DNA of 64,000 nucleotides from Herbidospora sakaeratensis (GCF_001570525.1 NZ_BBXC01000009.1:550363-614362), one strand, 5' to 3'. Shown: positions 8,677-16,398, counted from the stretch's first letter. Notes: a model not told the origin generated them from the sequence alone. A program made the numbers and translations.

Positions 8677-9039
8677 ATGAGCGGCCACCTGATCTCCACA
8701 GCCGCCGCCCTCGTCGGCTGCCGGCGATGCGCCCGAACCGTCCTGGAGGGCTACGACGGCGGCCAACTGATCCGAGCCGACCCCGCCCCCCTCGCCCCCG
8801 AAGACGAACTCCTCGCCCTCCTCGGCGGCCGCCACACCTACGACCTCCACCTCATGGGACTCCCACGCCGGCCCTACCTCATCTGGCGCTGCACCTTCCG
8901 GCTCCGAGCCCCCCGACGCCACCAAGTCGTCGCTACCCACGAATGCACCCCCACCCAGCACCTCAACGCTGGCGGACCACCCATCAACCTCATCGCCTCA
9001 TACCGAAAACAGCCACTCCCCGAAAAACCCCCATTCTGA
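8677..9039 (+). CDS. Hypothetical phage protein (120 aa)
   Basis: Starts at ATG 8677, chosen because upstream in-frame codons run through the iteron block. N-terminal CRRC pair; central LLALLGGRHTYDLHLMGLPRRPYLIWRC; the C-terminus is basic and proline-rich. Family not recognised. Possibly a small zinc-binding protein, though only the CxxC pair and scattered C/H residues support that. Confidence 0.55.
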   Translation: MSGHLISTAAALVGCRRCARTVLEGYDGGQLIRADPAPLAPEDELLALLGGRHTYDLHLMGLPRRPYLIWRCTFRLRAPRRHQVVATHECTPTQHLNAGGPPINLIASYRKQPLPEKPPF

Positions 9040-9050
9040 AAAGGAACGCC

Positions 9051-9854
9051 ATGGACAACCGCGACATCACACCGAACGACACCGAACTCCGGGAATGCCC
9101 AATCGATGAATGCCGGGAGACTTTCACCGCGCAGCCGTTGAAAACGTATGAGACGGCCGCAGACATCTATTCACACCTCACGACGACCCACGGCCTTAAC
9201 CGGATGCAGGCAGAATCGCTGACCTTCGGCTGGCCCATGCCGGAACTCAAGCAGCGCCCCGAAGATCAACCGCTGCCGGTCCCGAACGACCACACTGACA
9301 TCCAGTCGCTCGTCATCTCCGACATCGAGGCTCGACGCCGGCTCGGCATCCAGCGATACGGCACCGCGCTCCAGCCCCACAACGGACGCAACGGTCTCCG
9401 CGATCTGTACGAGGAGCTCCTCGACGGCGCCATGTACGCCAAGCAGGTCCTGATCGAGACCGCCGGCCTCAGCCGCGTCGAGCAGGAGATCCGCGACGAA
9501 CGCCGCCGCCAAGACGAGCGCTGGGGCGAGCAGAACCACCCCGACCTCGACCCGCGAGACATCGACGTCGCCACCCGCCACCACTACGCCTTCCGCGCCG
9601 AGTGCTGGAAGAACGTCAACGCTGAACGCGCGACGCCTTCCCGCAGTCCTGGCCGATGCTTCGGCCACCCCGACGAGCCCCACACCCATGTCGCGTGGGA
9701 CGGCGTGCTCCTCGAGGAGGTCTACGAAGCGCTCGTCGAGTCAGACCCGGCCCAGCTACGCGCCGAGCTGCTCCAGGTGGCCGCCGTCTCCGTGGCGTGG
9801 ATCGAAGCGCTCGACCGTCGGCTGGCCGCGACCCCGGAAGGACCCCAGACGTGA
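9051..9854 (+). CDS. MazG-like all-alpha NTP pyrophosphatase family protein (possibly two domains)
   Basis: A 267-residue protein starting at ATG 9051 after AAAAGGA. N-terminus (about 15-45) is a C2H2-like element, CPIDEC...HLTTTH. Residues about 85-140 (DIEARRRLGIQRYGTAL ... DLYEELLDGAMYAKQVL) match the pattern of MazG-like/all-alpha NTP pyrophosphatases, with E-E-L-x-D. The last 120 residues (EQEIRDERRRQDERWGEQ ... LLEEVYEALVE ... LRAELLQVAAVSVAWIEAL) look like a second related domain. Such enzymes hydrolyse NTPs to NMPs; in phages they may alter nucleotide pools or stress alarmones. Catalysis is not proven from sequence. Confidence 0.65.
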   Translation: MDNRDITPNDTELRECPIDECRETFTAQPLKTYETAADIYSHLTTTHGLNRMQAESLTFGWPMPELKQRPEDQPLPVPNDHTDIQSLVISDIEARRRLGIQRYGTALQPHNGRNGLRDLYEELLDGAMYAKQVLIETAGLSRVEQEIRDERRRQDERWGEQNHPDLDPRDIDVATRHHYAFRAECWKNVNAERATPSRSPGRCFGHPDEPHTHVAWDGVLLEEVYEALVESDPAQLRAELLQVAAVSVAWIEALDRRLAATPEGPQT

Positions 9855-10012
9855 AAGAGACCATCGAGGTCGAGGACGACGAGATTGCCATCACCTACGA
9901 AGCCGAGACCCCTGAGGACGAAGCCGAGCTGAAGGAACTCGCCCTCGACATCCTCTACGGCCGTGTCCGCGACGGCATCACGCTCGACGAATGGCGGGCT
10001 GGCCGTGCGTGA
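9851..10012 (+). CDS. Small acidic phage protein (53 aa)
   Basis: GTG start at 9851 overlaps the stop of the MazG-like gene. Highly acidic N-terminus (KETIEVEDDEIAITYEAETPEDEAELKEL is spread over residues 2-30), ending LDEWRAGRA. It overlaps the next gene by 8 bp. Function unknown; chosen for the coupled start and preserved codon bias. Confidence 0.45.
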   Translation: MKETIEVEDDEIAITYEAETPEDEAELKELALDILYGRVRDGITLDEWRAGRA

Positions 10013-10307
10013 TCCACGAGCTGCCGTCAAGAAAGTGCGCGCCGCCGCCGAGGTCGCAGGGCTCAAGGTGGACGGCCGCGAAAACTACGACCGTGCCTCA
10101 CTGAACATCCAGGCCCCCCACGCTGCCATCGACGTCCAGTTCGTCGTCCGCAACCCCAACAGCGGCTACGCCTCGTTCTGCAACGCGACCATCACCCGGG
10201 CCGGAGCCGACAAGGAGATCGTCTGGGCGATGCGCGACCTCATCCCGCGCCTGGCCCAACTCGGAGCCGAAGAGCAGCCTGCTGCACGGCCCTCAGATCA
10301 CACCTGA
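10005..10307 (+). CDS. Hypothetical phage protein (100 aa)
   Basis: GTG at 10005 gives MRDPRAAVKKVRAAAEVAG at the N-terminus and overlaps the previous stop. Middle part is beta-rich (NIQAPHAAIDVQFVVRNPNSGYASFCNATITRAG). No known motif. An upstream in-frame ATG at 9963 exists but lies deep within the previous gene. Confidence 0.5.
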   Translation: MRDPRAAVKKVRAAAEVAGLKVDGRENYDRASLNIQAPHAAIDVQFVVRNPNSGYASFCNATITRAGADKEIVWAMRDLIPRLAQLGAEEQPAARPSDHT

Positions 10308-10382
10308 GACCTCGTCCTCAAGATCCCCTGCACCACCACCGCACATTGCCCCACCGAAGATCACAGCCCTCCGGAGCGCCCC

Positions 10383-10649
10383 TTGATCGCCCGCCTCACT
10401 CCACTCGGTCCCACCGCTCGAGCCGTAGCCGCCAACATCCGCGCACGACGAGCGACCCTCGGGCTCTCCTACGAAGGCGTCGTCGCCCGCCTCCAACTGC
10501 AGGGCCACTACGCCACTCAGCAGCTCCTCAGCCGCATCGAACTCGGGCAGCGACGGGTCGACGTCGACGACCTCGTCGCGCTCGCCGCAGCGCTCGACAC
10601 CACCCCCGCAGAACTGCTCACACCAGCCTCCACAAGGAAGTCCTCGTGA
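10383..10649 (+). CDS. Cro/CI-type (XRE) helix-turn-helix regulator
   Basis: An 88-residue protein starting at TTG 10383. ANIRARRATLGLSYEGVVARLQLQG... QQLLSRIELGQRRVDVDDLVALAAALDTTPAELL is a complete XRE HTH domain. It may act as a phage transcription regulator, though its place inside the small-gene operon and plus-strand orientation argue against it being the main immunity repressor. The stop overlaps the GTG of the next gene. Confidence 0.8.
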   Translation: MIARLTPLGPTARAVAANIRARRATLGLSYEGVVARLQLQGHYATQQLLSRIELGQRRVDVDDLVALAAALDTTPAELLTPASTRKSS

Positions 10650-11176
10650 AGATCCTCCGCCGCATCCCGGCTGGCGAGCTCAGCCTCGGCGCCCTCTGGA
10701 CCCTCGCCAGCGTCTGGAACTTCGCCTCCGGACAGGCATACATCGCGACCCTCATGCTCATCGCCGCTGCCCTCAACCTCCACTCCGGTGACCGCAAAGG
10801 CCGCCTCATCGCCGTCACCGCCGAACGCGACCGACTCCGCGAGCAGGCCACCGCGCCCCGCTGTGACTCCACCACCCGAGGCATCCTCAAGGGCGACAAC
10901 CGGTTCTGGTTCTGCCGCCACCCCGTCCGGCACGAAGGCCTCCACGAAGCCGACGACGGCATGAAGTGGCTCAACCGCCAAGGAGACCCTGAGCAGCGCA
11001 TCACCAACGCCATCCGCGCCGCCGAAACCTGGGAGCGGCACGTAAAGGCCGTGCTCGGCTCCGACGAGGCCGCCAACTGGACCACTATCAGCGGCGAGGT
11101 CGTCGACGTCCTCAACGGCCTGGAAACCCGGCTCCCCGACGGCACCACCATCCCCGCCGCGCAGGCACAGCCGTGA
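10646..11176 (+). CDS. Membrane protein with C-terminal EQRITNA-type domain
   Basis: A 176-residue protein from GTG 10646. Residues about 13-45 form one or two membrane helices (LGALWTLASVWNF, AYIATLMLIAAALNL). A CDSTTRG...CRHPVRHEGLHEADDGMKW stretch could be a small Cys/His zinc site. The last 55 residues (EQRITNAIRAAETWERHV ... DVLNGLETRLPDGTTIPA) are clearly related to the C-terminus of the protein encoded at 11415-11891, showing a shared domain of unknown function. Confidence 0.6.
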   Translation: MKILRRIPAGELSLGALWTLASVWNFASGQAYIATLMLIAAALNLHSGDRKGRLIAVTAERDRLREQATAPRCDSTTRGILKGDNRFWFCRHPVRHEGLHEADDGMKWLNRQGDPEQRITNAIRAAETWERHVKAVLGSDEAANWTTISGEVVDVLNGLETRLPDGTTIPAAQAQP

Positions 11177-11418
11177 TCGCCCGCACCTGGACCCTCGAAG
11201 AAGCCGCCATCGCGCGAGCCAACTGGGCCGCCGGCGGATGCCCGTGCTGCCCCGCCCCAGAGCTCGACAACTACGAAGGCATCGAACCCGCCGTCATCGG
11301 GGAGGGCGTCCAGATCTGCGCGCTATGTACCCGAGGACGCCACGACGACCCCGCCATCGCCGCAGTCCTGCTCGCCATGCTCGTCGACCCCCGCGTCCCG
11401 AAAGGCCCGCCCCGATGA
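11173..11418 (+). CDS. Small Cys-rich phage protein (81 aa)
   Basis: GTG start overlaps the upstream stop. Two Cys pairs (CPCC near 23-26 and CALC near 48-51) spaced as in a zinc ribbon. C-terminus DDPAIAAVLLAMLVDPR looks helical. Possibly a zinc-binding adaptor; function unknown. Confidence 0.55.
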   Translation: MIARTWTLEEAAIARANWAAGGCPCCPAPELDNYEGIEPAVIGEGVQICALCTRGRHDDPAIAAVLLAMLVDPRVPKGPPR

Positions 11419-11891
11419 ACCTCTTCCGCCGCCGTCCCAAGTTGCCCGTCTTCGAGTTCAGCCACACCGTGCCGAACGGCTACGGGCAGGTCGTCATCCT
11501 CAACGACGCCCCCGACACCCTCGCCCGCTACAACGCTGAACGCGGCCGCGGCATCGTCCACACCCCCGAGTGGGACGCCGCCATGGCCGACCTCCAGCGC
11601 GAGCACGACCACGCCACCTACTGCGCCGACCGGTGGATGCACACCGCGGACGAAGCCACCGACTACGCGATCCAGGCCGCCGACGCCGAACAGCGCATCA
11701 CCAACGCGCTCCGCGTGGCCGAAAGCTGGCGCGACGCCAGCAGAGCAGCCACCGATGCCACGCCGGAGGAGCAGCTCTCCAGCGCGCTCATCGCCATGGT
11801 CTGCAACGAGGTCACCGCCGCGCTCAACGGCCAGAAGGCCACCCTCGCCGACGCCACCACCATCCCCGCCACCCGGGAGCCGCAGCGATGA
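11415..11891 (+). CDS. Hypothetical phage protein with C-terminal EQRITNA-type domain
   Basis: 158 residues from ATG 11415 (ATGA overlap with the upstream stop). N-terminus is basic (MNLFRRRPKLPVF). Residues from about 95 on (EQRITNALRVAESWRDAS ... VTAALNGQKATLADATTIPA) are paralogous to the C-terminus of the membrane protein at 10646-11176. The duplicated domain suggests two versions of one module attached to a membrane anchor and to a soluble N-terminus. Confidence 0.6.
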   Translation: MNLFRRRPKLPVFEFSHTVPNGYGQVVILNDAPDTLARYNAERGRGIVHTPEWDAAMADLQREHDHATYCADRWMHTADEATDYAIQAADAEQRITNALRVAESWRDASRAATDATPEEQLSSALIAMVCNEVTAALNGQKATLADATTIPATREPQR

Positions 11892-12433
11892 CGACCCGCC
11901 GATGGATCACGGACCGCACGGTCTACACCCCGCCCAAGCCAGCCCCTGAAGTCCTCAGCGAGCTCGACATCGCCCTGGCGGCGATCCAGCGCGTCCGCGA
12001 CCTCCACACGCCGGAGCAGCCCCCAGAAGGGCACGCCTGGATCGACACCGGCGACGCCCGCCCGAAGTGCGAAGGCTGCGACCAGGGCGACCCCTACCTC
12101 ACCCCCGACTGGCCCTGCGCCACCATCCGCGCCCTCGACGACACCACCCCGACCGAACATGCTCCGCAGACGGTCGGCGGCCTCGATATCGCCCAGGCCG
12201 CCGTCGCCCGGGTCACCAAGCTCGCCCTCGACATGCGCACCTGGTGTAGCCCCCACGGCGTCGCCGTGCAGTACGCCGACGACATCGCGAAGGCGATCCT
12301 CGGCGAGGCCGGCCTGCTGCCGTTCGGTGAAGCCCTCAAGCGCCTCGAAGCCGAACACCGCCAGCGAAAGCACACCCCAGCGCCACTTGTGCCCCCGCTT
12401 TCCAACGGAGCGCCCGGCGACTACGACGGCTGA
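11888..12433 (+). CDS. Hypothetical phage protein (181 aa)
   Basis: ATG 11888 overlaps the preceding stop. The motif SELDIALAAIQRVRDL near residue 25 recurs as GGLDIAQAAVARVTKLAL near 97, so it probably contains two copies of a helical repeat. Between them is a KCEGCDQGDPYLTPDWPC stretch with three cysteines. Family unknown. Confidence 0.55.
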   Translation: MTTRRWITDRTVYTPPKPAPEVLSELDIALAAIQRVRDLHTPEQPPEGHAWIDTGDARPKCEGCDQGDPYLTPDWPCATIRALDDTTPTEHAPQTVGGLDIAQAAVARVTKLALDMRTWCSPHGVAVQYADDIAKAILGEAGLLPFGEALKRLEAEHRQRKHTPAPLVPPLSNGAPGDYDG

Positions 12434-12487
12434 CCGCGCCTCACCACAGCAGCGAGAGATCAACCCCACACCATCAGGAAGGCCACG

Positions 12488-13354
12488 TTGACGCACGCCG
12501 AACACCTCGCCGACTACGTCCGCCAGCTGCTGGACGAGGTCACCGTCCGCGTGGAATGGACCGAATACCGGAAGGGCGCCCACGGCCGCCGACCCGAGCA
12601 GCGCATCGTCACCCGCCGCGACCCCGGCCTGCTCCCGCAACTCGGCGCAACCACCGGCCGCAGCCGCCACGCCTGGCTCGTCGAGGACCTCCTGACGACC
12701 GTGCCCACCACCATCCCGGGCAAGCCGGCCCGCGTGATCCGCACGGGCCACAAGAGCACGACAACCACCCACCAGGCCGCCAGCTTCGCCGAAGTTGGGG
12801 CCGCCACCCCGTCCGGTAGCCCCGGCTGGGACGCCGACGGCGCGCTCTCCGCCACCCGAGGCGGCGGCTACGGATCCCGCGAACCCGTCACCCCCGCGCT
12901 CCTCCTGGCCGACCAGATCGCCTCCGAAGTCGCCCAGGTCTACACCCACCTCTACAGCCGGGTTTTCCAGCTCACCGTCGGCTCCGGCCGCGTCAGCGTC
13001 GGCGGCCGACTCCACCACATGGTCGCCCTCGTCGCCCAAACCGAAGACGACGACCTCGCCCGCTGGGCACTCGGCCGCGTCCGCACCTGGGTCGTCGCCG
13101 CGCGCACCCTGCTGGGCTACGACGCCCGCGTGATCGAGCTCGTCTCATGGTCGTGCCCGGAGTGCGGCGGCCGGCTGCGCACCCGCGCCGACGACGAGAG
13201 CCTCGTTTGGTGCGCCGGCCTCGGCTCCGTCATCGGCCCGCGCGAGCACATGGAAGACCCGATGCCCGTCAGCTACCCCGGGTGCGGGGCCACCTGGAGC
13301 AAACTCGGGTGGGTGGACCTCATGACCCGAGCAGGACGGAAGGCGGCCCAGTGA
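12488..13354 (+). CDS. Phage protein with C-terminal zinc ribbon
   Basis: A 288-residue protein from TTG 12488 (GGAAGG site upstream). The middle half is helical (LADQIASEVAQVYTHLYSRVF; LARWALGRVRTWVVAARTLLG). The C-terminus has a zinc-ribbon pattern: CPECGG (near 222) ... WCAG (near 238) ... YPGCGATW (near 267). Similar architecture occurs in uncharacterised actinophage early proteins. Role unknown; a DNA- or RNA-binding regulator is plausible. Confidence 0.6.
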   Translation: MTHAEHLADYVRQLLDEVTVRVEWTEYRKGAHGRRPEQRIVTRRDPGLLPQLGATTGRSRHAWLVEDLLTTVPTTIPGKPARVIRTGHKSTTTTHQAASFAEVGAATPSGSPGWDADGALSATRGGGYGSREPVTPALLLADQIASEVAQVYTHLYSRVFQLTVGSGRVSVGGRLHHMVALVAQTEDDDLARWALGRVRTWVVAARTLLGYDARVIELVSWSCPECGGRLRTRADDESLVWCAGLGSVIGPREHMEDPMPVSYPGCGATWSKLGWVDLMTRAGRKAAQ

Positions 13355-13620
13355 GCATCTGGAACACCTTCAAGACGTTCAGAGAACACGGCGTAGACAA
13401 CCACCTCACCCTGTCCCACGGCTATGAGGGCAATCCGCTCCGCATCGGCGTCGACGAAGGGCCAGCCGAGGCGTACATCGAACTCACCCGCGAACAGGTG
13501 CGCGAACTCGCCGCAGACCTGAACGCATGGGCTGACGATGACGAGCAGCGCGTTGACGCACGATCCATGAGGAAGTCCGACGGGCTAATCGCCGGGGGCC
13601 GTGAGGGGTGGCGGCTATGA
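13351..13620 (+). CDS. Small hypothetical phage protein (89 aa)
   Basis: GTG 13351 overlaps the upstream stop. Sequence pattern: LTLSHGYEGNPLRIGVDEG ... AYIELTREQVRELAADLNAWAD. It resembles the next gene product in layout (MSIW start, beta-rich first half, helix with a regular L/A pattern at the end), suggesting tandem duplication. Confidence 0.55.
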   Translation: MSIWNTFKTFREHGVDNHLTLSHGYEGNPLRIGVDEGPAEAYIELTREQVRELAADLNAWADDDEQRVDARSMRKSDGLIAGGREGWRL

Positions 13621-13871
13621 GCATCTGGGGAAACGTCGGCATCGGCGGCCCGGACATCCTGGCAGCGCACGACGGGCTGGAAGATGACCTGCCGACCGTC
13701 CGGCTCGGCATCGCCACCAGCGGAATGGATGAACACATCCGGCTGGCCGTGGACGACGACAGCATCGTGAACGTGCGCCTGCTGCTGTCCCACGAAGCCG
13801 CCGCGCTCCTGCGCGACCGGCTCACCGAGGCGCTCGCGGGCGAGCTCAAGCGCGAAAGGACCACGCCATGA
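13617..13871 (+). CDS. Small hypothetical phage protein (84 aa), paralogue of previous
   Basis: ATG 13617 overlaps the upstream TGA (ATGA). The motif pair VRLGIATSGMDEHIRLAVDDDSIVN and LSHEAAALLRDRLTEAL parallels the previous protein's RIGVDEG / LTREQVRELAADL. Function unknown. Confidence 0.55.
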   Translation: MSIWGNVGIGGPDILAAHDGLEDDLPTVRLGIATSGMDEHIRLAVDDDSIVNVRLLLSHEAAALLRDRLTEALAGELKRERTTP

Positions 13872-14248
13872 CGGACCGTCAGCCCGACTTCTACGGTGAC
13901 CTCAACAGGGCCTTTGCGGAGATCGGCAAGGCCTTCCAGCCCGTCGTCGAGTCCTTAGGTCGGGCCTTCCACCAGATCGTCAACGCCCCCGGCATGCCCG
14001 AACTCCTCGAATGGGCCAACTCGCCCGAGGGGAAGGCGTGGATCGCGGCGATGGAGCGCGGCGAGATCGAGCGCTCCAAGCCGTGCCACTGCCTCTGCGG
14101 GTTTTACGACCATCTCGGGATCTGCGAAGGCGACGCCGTCGGAACCCTGCCGTTCGATTCGCCGCCCGGCGTCCGGGTCGACGTCGCGATGTGCCGCCCG
14201 TGCATGGAGTCGGCGATCGCTCACTTCGCCGGAGGACGTCGTGGCTGA
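13868..14248 (+). CDS. Cys-rich hypothetical phage protein (126 aa)
   Basis: ATG overlaps the preceding stop. N-terminal half is helical; C-terminal half has CHCLCGFYDHLGICEG ... MCRPCMESA, with six cysteines in zinc-finger-like spacing. Probable small zinc-binding protein of unknown role in the phage early operon. Confidence 0.55.
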   Translation: MTDRQPDFYGDLNRAFAEIGKAFQPVVESLGRAFHQIVNAPGMPELLEWANSPEGKAWIAAMERGEIERSKPCHCLCGFYDHLGICEGDAVGTLPFDSPPGVRVDVAMCRPCMESAIAHFAGGRRG

Positions 14249-14474
14249 AGAGCCAGAACCGCTGAAAGGCATCTCCGAGAGCCTCGCCCGACTGAGTCAT
14301 GTCCTCGAAGCTCAAGCCGCCATGAACTGGGCCTACCGAGGCAACCTGGAACGGCTACAGATCACGCTTGCGCGGATGACCCCCGAGCAGCTGCGCGAGC
14401 TGTCGACCGCCGCCGCGATGCTCAGCTCCGCCGCAGACGACGTCCTCGCCGAGAAAGGCAGAATGACCCCATGA
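14241..14474 (+). CDS. Small helical phage protein (77 aa)
   Basis: GTG 14241 overlaps the upstream gene by 8 bp. Almost entirely helical (ISESLARLSHVLEAQAAMN ... LQITLARMTPEQLRELSTAAAML), so a coiled-coil protein is likely. Function unknown. Confidence 0.5.
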   Translation: MAEEPEPLKGISESLARLSHVLEAQAAMNWAYRGNLERLQITLARMTPEQLRELSTAAAMLSSAADDVLAEKGRMTP

Positions 14475-14722
14475 GCCAGCTCCGCCGCACCGCCGACCCC
14501 ATCCCGCCCGGTCAGGCCCGGGTGCTGCTCAACGTCGGCGACGACTCCGAACTCGTCACCTCGCGCCACCCCGCCACCGCGCCCCTACGCGTTCCCTCGG
14601 CTCGTATCGCCCAGCAGGCCGGGCTGCCGACAGGGGAACTGCCCGGCCGGACCTTCGCCGTCCACATGATCGGCGAGAACGACGCCGACGGCTTCACTCT
14701 CCTGAACGATCCTCGTCAGTAG
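14471..14722 (+). CDS. Small hypothetical phage protein (83 aa)
   Basis: ATG 14471 overlaps the upstream stop (ATGA). Beta-rich pattern (ARVLLNVGDDSELVTSR ... RTFAVHMIGENDADGFTLLND). It converges with and overlaps the minus-strand HTH gene by 29 bp. Function unknown. Confidence 0.5.
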   Translation: MSQLRRTADPIPPGQARVLLNVGDDSELVTSRHPATAPLRVPSARIAQQAGLPTGELPGRTFAVHMIGENDADGFTLLNDPRQ

Positions 14723-15098
14723 CCTTCCGGGGCCGGCCGCCCTTCGTGTTCCGCGTCGGCGCGTAGGCCACTATGGCGGCCCGCGCCCAGAGCTTCCCGG
14801 CCGCCAGGTCGTATACCGGCGCGGGGAACGCCCCGTCCGTCTCAGCGATTTTCGCCGCGCGGGCCCGGGAGACTCCGAGGATCTCGCCGACCTCGGCCAT
14901 GCCCACCACGTCGGGAGCTGGCGGGCTGGCCGGGGCGAGCTCGTACAGGGCCATGAGCAATGCGTCGCTGTAGGGCCGGTCGGGCTGCTCGGCGGTCGCG
15001 GTGAGCGTGGTGTCGTGCAGTTTCCCGAGGTCGATCCCCAGGAGTCGGCCGATGGTGGTCGCGGCGGTGATCAGCTGCTCATCTCGGTTCGCTTCCAT
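14694..15098 (-). CDS. Small HTH protein (AlpA/excisionase-like domain)
   Basis: A 134-residue protein and the only minus-strand gene in the early region. Residues about 64-105 (DVVGMAEVGEILGVSRARAAKIAETDGAFPAPVYDLAAGKLWARAAIVAYA is spread across this part) form the HTH and wing typical of AlpA/MerR-like small DNA-binding proteins. The N-terminus is a helical extension and the C-terminus is basic (GGRPRKATDEDR). It is divergent from 15217-15594 across a 118-bp region with a clear dyad, so it may repress its own and the divergent promoter. Confidence 0.7.
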   Translation of the reverse strand: MEANRDEQLITAATTIGRLLGIDLGKLHDTTLTATAEQPDRPYSDALLMALYELAPASPPAPDVVGMAEVGEILGVSRARAAKIAETDGAFPAPVYDLAAGKLWARAAIVAYAPTRNTKGGRPRKATDEDRSGE

Positions 15099-15116
15099 GG
15101 ATTGAGCATGTCAGAA

Positions 15117-15149
15117 CTATTGCGAAGCTGCAATAGATAGTGCCATAAT
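15117..15149. promoter_or_regulatory. Divergent operator/promoter: CTATTGC dyad and -10-like box
   Basis: CTATTGC (15117-15123) and GCAATAG (15130-15136) form a perfect 7-bp inverted repeat with a 6-bp spacer, 18 bp upstream of the minus-strand HTH start. On the plus strand TTGCGA (15120-15125) and CATAAT (15144-15149) with 18-bp spacing look like a sigma-70 type promoter overlapping the dyad. The HTH protein is the obvious candidate binder; inference. Confidence 0.6.
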
Positions 15150-15216
15150 AGAGAAGTCGGCAGGGAGGTCAGAGCCCCGGACGACAAGCAGATTCACAAC
15201 TCAACAGAGGAGAGAC

Positions 15217-15594
15217 ATGAGCGACCCGCTCGACCACTTCGGGGAACTCCTGCTGGGGGCCTACGTGCTCATCAGCAAGACCCTCGGGTGGCTGCCCCTG
15301 GCAATCGAGCTCCCCCCGGTCGGCAACGACTGGACCGGAGAACAGGGCGCACAGGCCATCGACAGGGCCCGGATCGCAGTCCGAGACCTTCCCCTCGACG
15401 AGACCACCAGCAGCCTGCTGGTGAGGCTCCTCCTGGAATGGCTCGACGGCTACACCATCTGGGAACACGCGATGGACCGCCGCGAAACGCTCACCGCGAG
15501 CGCCTGGCAGTACGAATCGATCGCCTACACGCTGGTGCGAATCGAATCCCTCCACCAGGTCCTCGCCCCTCGGCTCCGCCCCGAAACGGACTGA
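15217..15594 (+). CDS. Hypothetical phage protein (125 aa)
   Basis: ATG 15217 after an AGAGGAGAG site. Helical protein (LDHFGELLLGAYVLISKTLGW ... SSLLVRLLLEWLDGYTIWEHAM ... YTLVRIESLHQVLAPRL). It is monocistronic: own promoter-like region upstream and strong terminator downstream, divergent from an HTH gene. Family unknown; the arrangement suggests expression in the lysogen or a switch-region product. Confidence 0.6.
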   Translation: MSDPLDHFGELLLGAYVLISKTLGWLPLAIELPPVGNDWTGEQGAQAIDRARIAVRDLPLDETTSSLLVRLLLEWLDGYTIWEHAMDRRETLTASAWQYESIAYTLVRIESLHQVLAPRLRPETD

Positions 15595-15601
15595 GCCACC
15601 C

Positions 15602-15626
15602 CGCCCCCGCCAGCCAGGCGGGGGCG
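15602..15626 (+). terminator. Strong hairpin terminator
   Basis: CGCCCCCGCC (15602-15611) and GGCGGGGGCG (15617-15626) are perfect complements with a 5-nt loop, directly after the stop at 15594. The downstream sequence is pyrimidine-rich (ACCCCTCTCTCCTC). Confidence 0.75.
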
Positions 15627-15663
15627 ACCCCTCTCTCCTCACGAGCTGCTGAAGACGCAAAAC

Positions 15664-15712
15664 GGGACCGGCGAGTGGCGCTATGCGCCAAGGTCAGAGC
15701 CTCGCCGGTCCC
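15664..15712. repeat. Nested inverted repeat / possible structured RNA
   Basis: GGGACCGGCGAG (15664-15675) pairs perfectly with 15701-15712. Inside it TGGCGC (15676-15681) pairs with GCGCCA (15685-15690) over a TAT loop, leaving a 10-nt one-sided bulge (15691-15700). The stems abut on the 5' side, which gives an 18-bp coaxial helix. It lies in the 197-bp gap between two phage genes and may be a small RNA, a second terminator or a protein-binding site. Confidence 0.55.
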
Positions 15713-15791
15713 ACAGATTCACACCCCAACAGGTGCCATCCCAGTCTAGGCGGCCCCCGTCCCAGGGCGGGTACGGACGCATACTGAACCC

Positions 15792-16001
15792 ATGGCCTAC
15801 GACCCCCACACACCCCATCTGATCGGCCTCGTAGAGGCCATGGCCTGGACCGGCCGTCCGGCCGGAACCCTGCACCGATGGGCCTCCGAGGGACGCATCA
15901 CCCGGCATGGCTCCGGGCGCACCAGCCAGTGGGATTGGCATGAGCTCCCGTGCGCAGGCTCCGGCATCGTCCCGCCACGCCGGGCCGGCCAGGCGGCTTG
16001 A
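15792..16001 (+). CDS. Small AlpA/excisionase-type HTH protein
   Basis: A 69-residue protein. LIGLVEAMAWTGRPAGTLHRWASEGRITRHGSG...WDWHELP is a helix-turn-helix plus wing as in HTH_17/excisionase proteins. It is the last gene before the 409-bp non-coding block and terminase module. It could be an excisionase (xis) or a late-gene regulator; no integrase is nearby to help choose. Confidence 0.65.
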   Translation: MAYDPHTPHLIGLVEAMAWTGRPAGTLHRWASEGRITRHGSGRTSQWDWHELPCAGSGIVPPRRAGQAA

Positions 16002-16031
16002 CGCTCTGACCAGCGGCGAAGCATAATCTGC

Positions 16032-16066
16032 AGCAAGTCCCCGTGTGTCCATTCCACGGGGTTGCT
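16032..16066 (+). terminator. Terminator after small HTH gene
   Basis: CCCCGTG (16039-16045) pairs with CACGGGG (16055-16061) over a 9-nt loop; AGCAA (16032-16036) and TTGCT (16062-16066) extend the stem after a 2-nt bulge. Followed by CTGTTTCTGG. Confidence 0.7.
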
Positions 16067-16114
16067 CTGTTTCTGGGGTACCCCCGCCCCCCACCCACGG
16101 TTACATTCCGCTAG

Positions 16115-16398
16115 ATCTCACGCTGTGTGATTGATCGTGGATTGCAGCGATCTCACGGGGTGTGATCGGCTCAAGATCGCCAACGCTTCCGGAGCGACGG
16201 ACGCGAGCCGCCTGTACGCCGCCCCGGAGAGTAATCAAGGCTCTGACCTGCACAAATACATCTGCGCAGGTCGGGGGCGGGTCAAAAGTTCGGGACCTGG
16301 CCTACGGGGACCCCGCGAGCAGCTCGCTTTTTTTCTGTACGGGTCTGGAGTGACGGAGCGTAGTCAGTCACAGATTGTGACCAGTTACGCTATGTGAT
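16115..16398. promoter_or_regulatory. Cluster of four TCAC-N5-GTGA dyads (operator or packaging site)
   Basis: Seen: near-identical 17-mers at 16115-16131 and 16150-16166 (ATCTCACGCTGTGTGAT and its GG variant), 35 bp apart; TCACAGATTGTGA at 16368-16380; and TTACGCTATGTGA at 16385-16397. All share [TC/TT]AC-N5-GTGA. They lie in the 409-bp non-coding region before the HNH-terminase genes, together with a hairpin GACCTGC/GCAGGTC (16245-16251 / 16266-16272). Candidate cos/pac binding sites for the small terminase, or operators of a late or immunity regulator. Confidence 0.55.
16315..16334 (+). terminator. Intrinsic terminator with T7 tract
   Basis: GCGAG (16315-16319) and CTCGC (16323-16327) with a 3-nt loop, followed by seven T residues (16328-16334). 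This is the only classic T-tract terminator noticed in the phage part, placed just before the late gene block. Confidence 0.65.
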
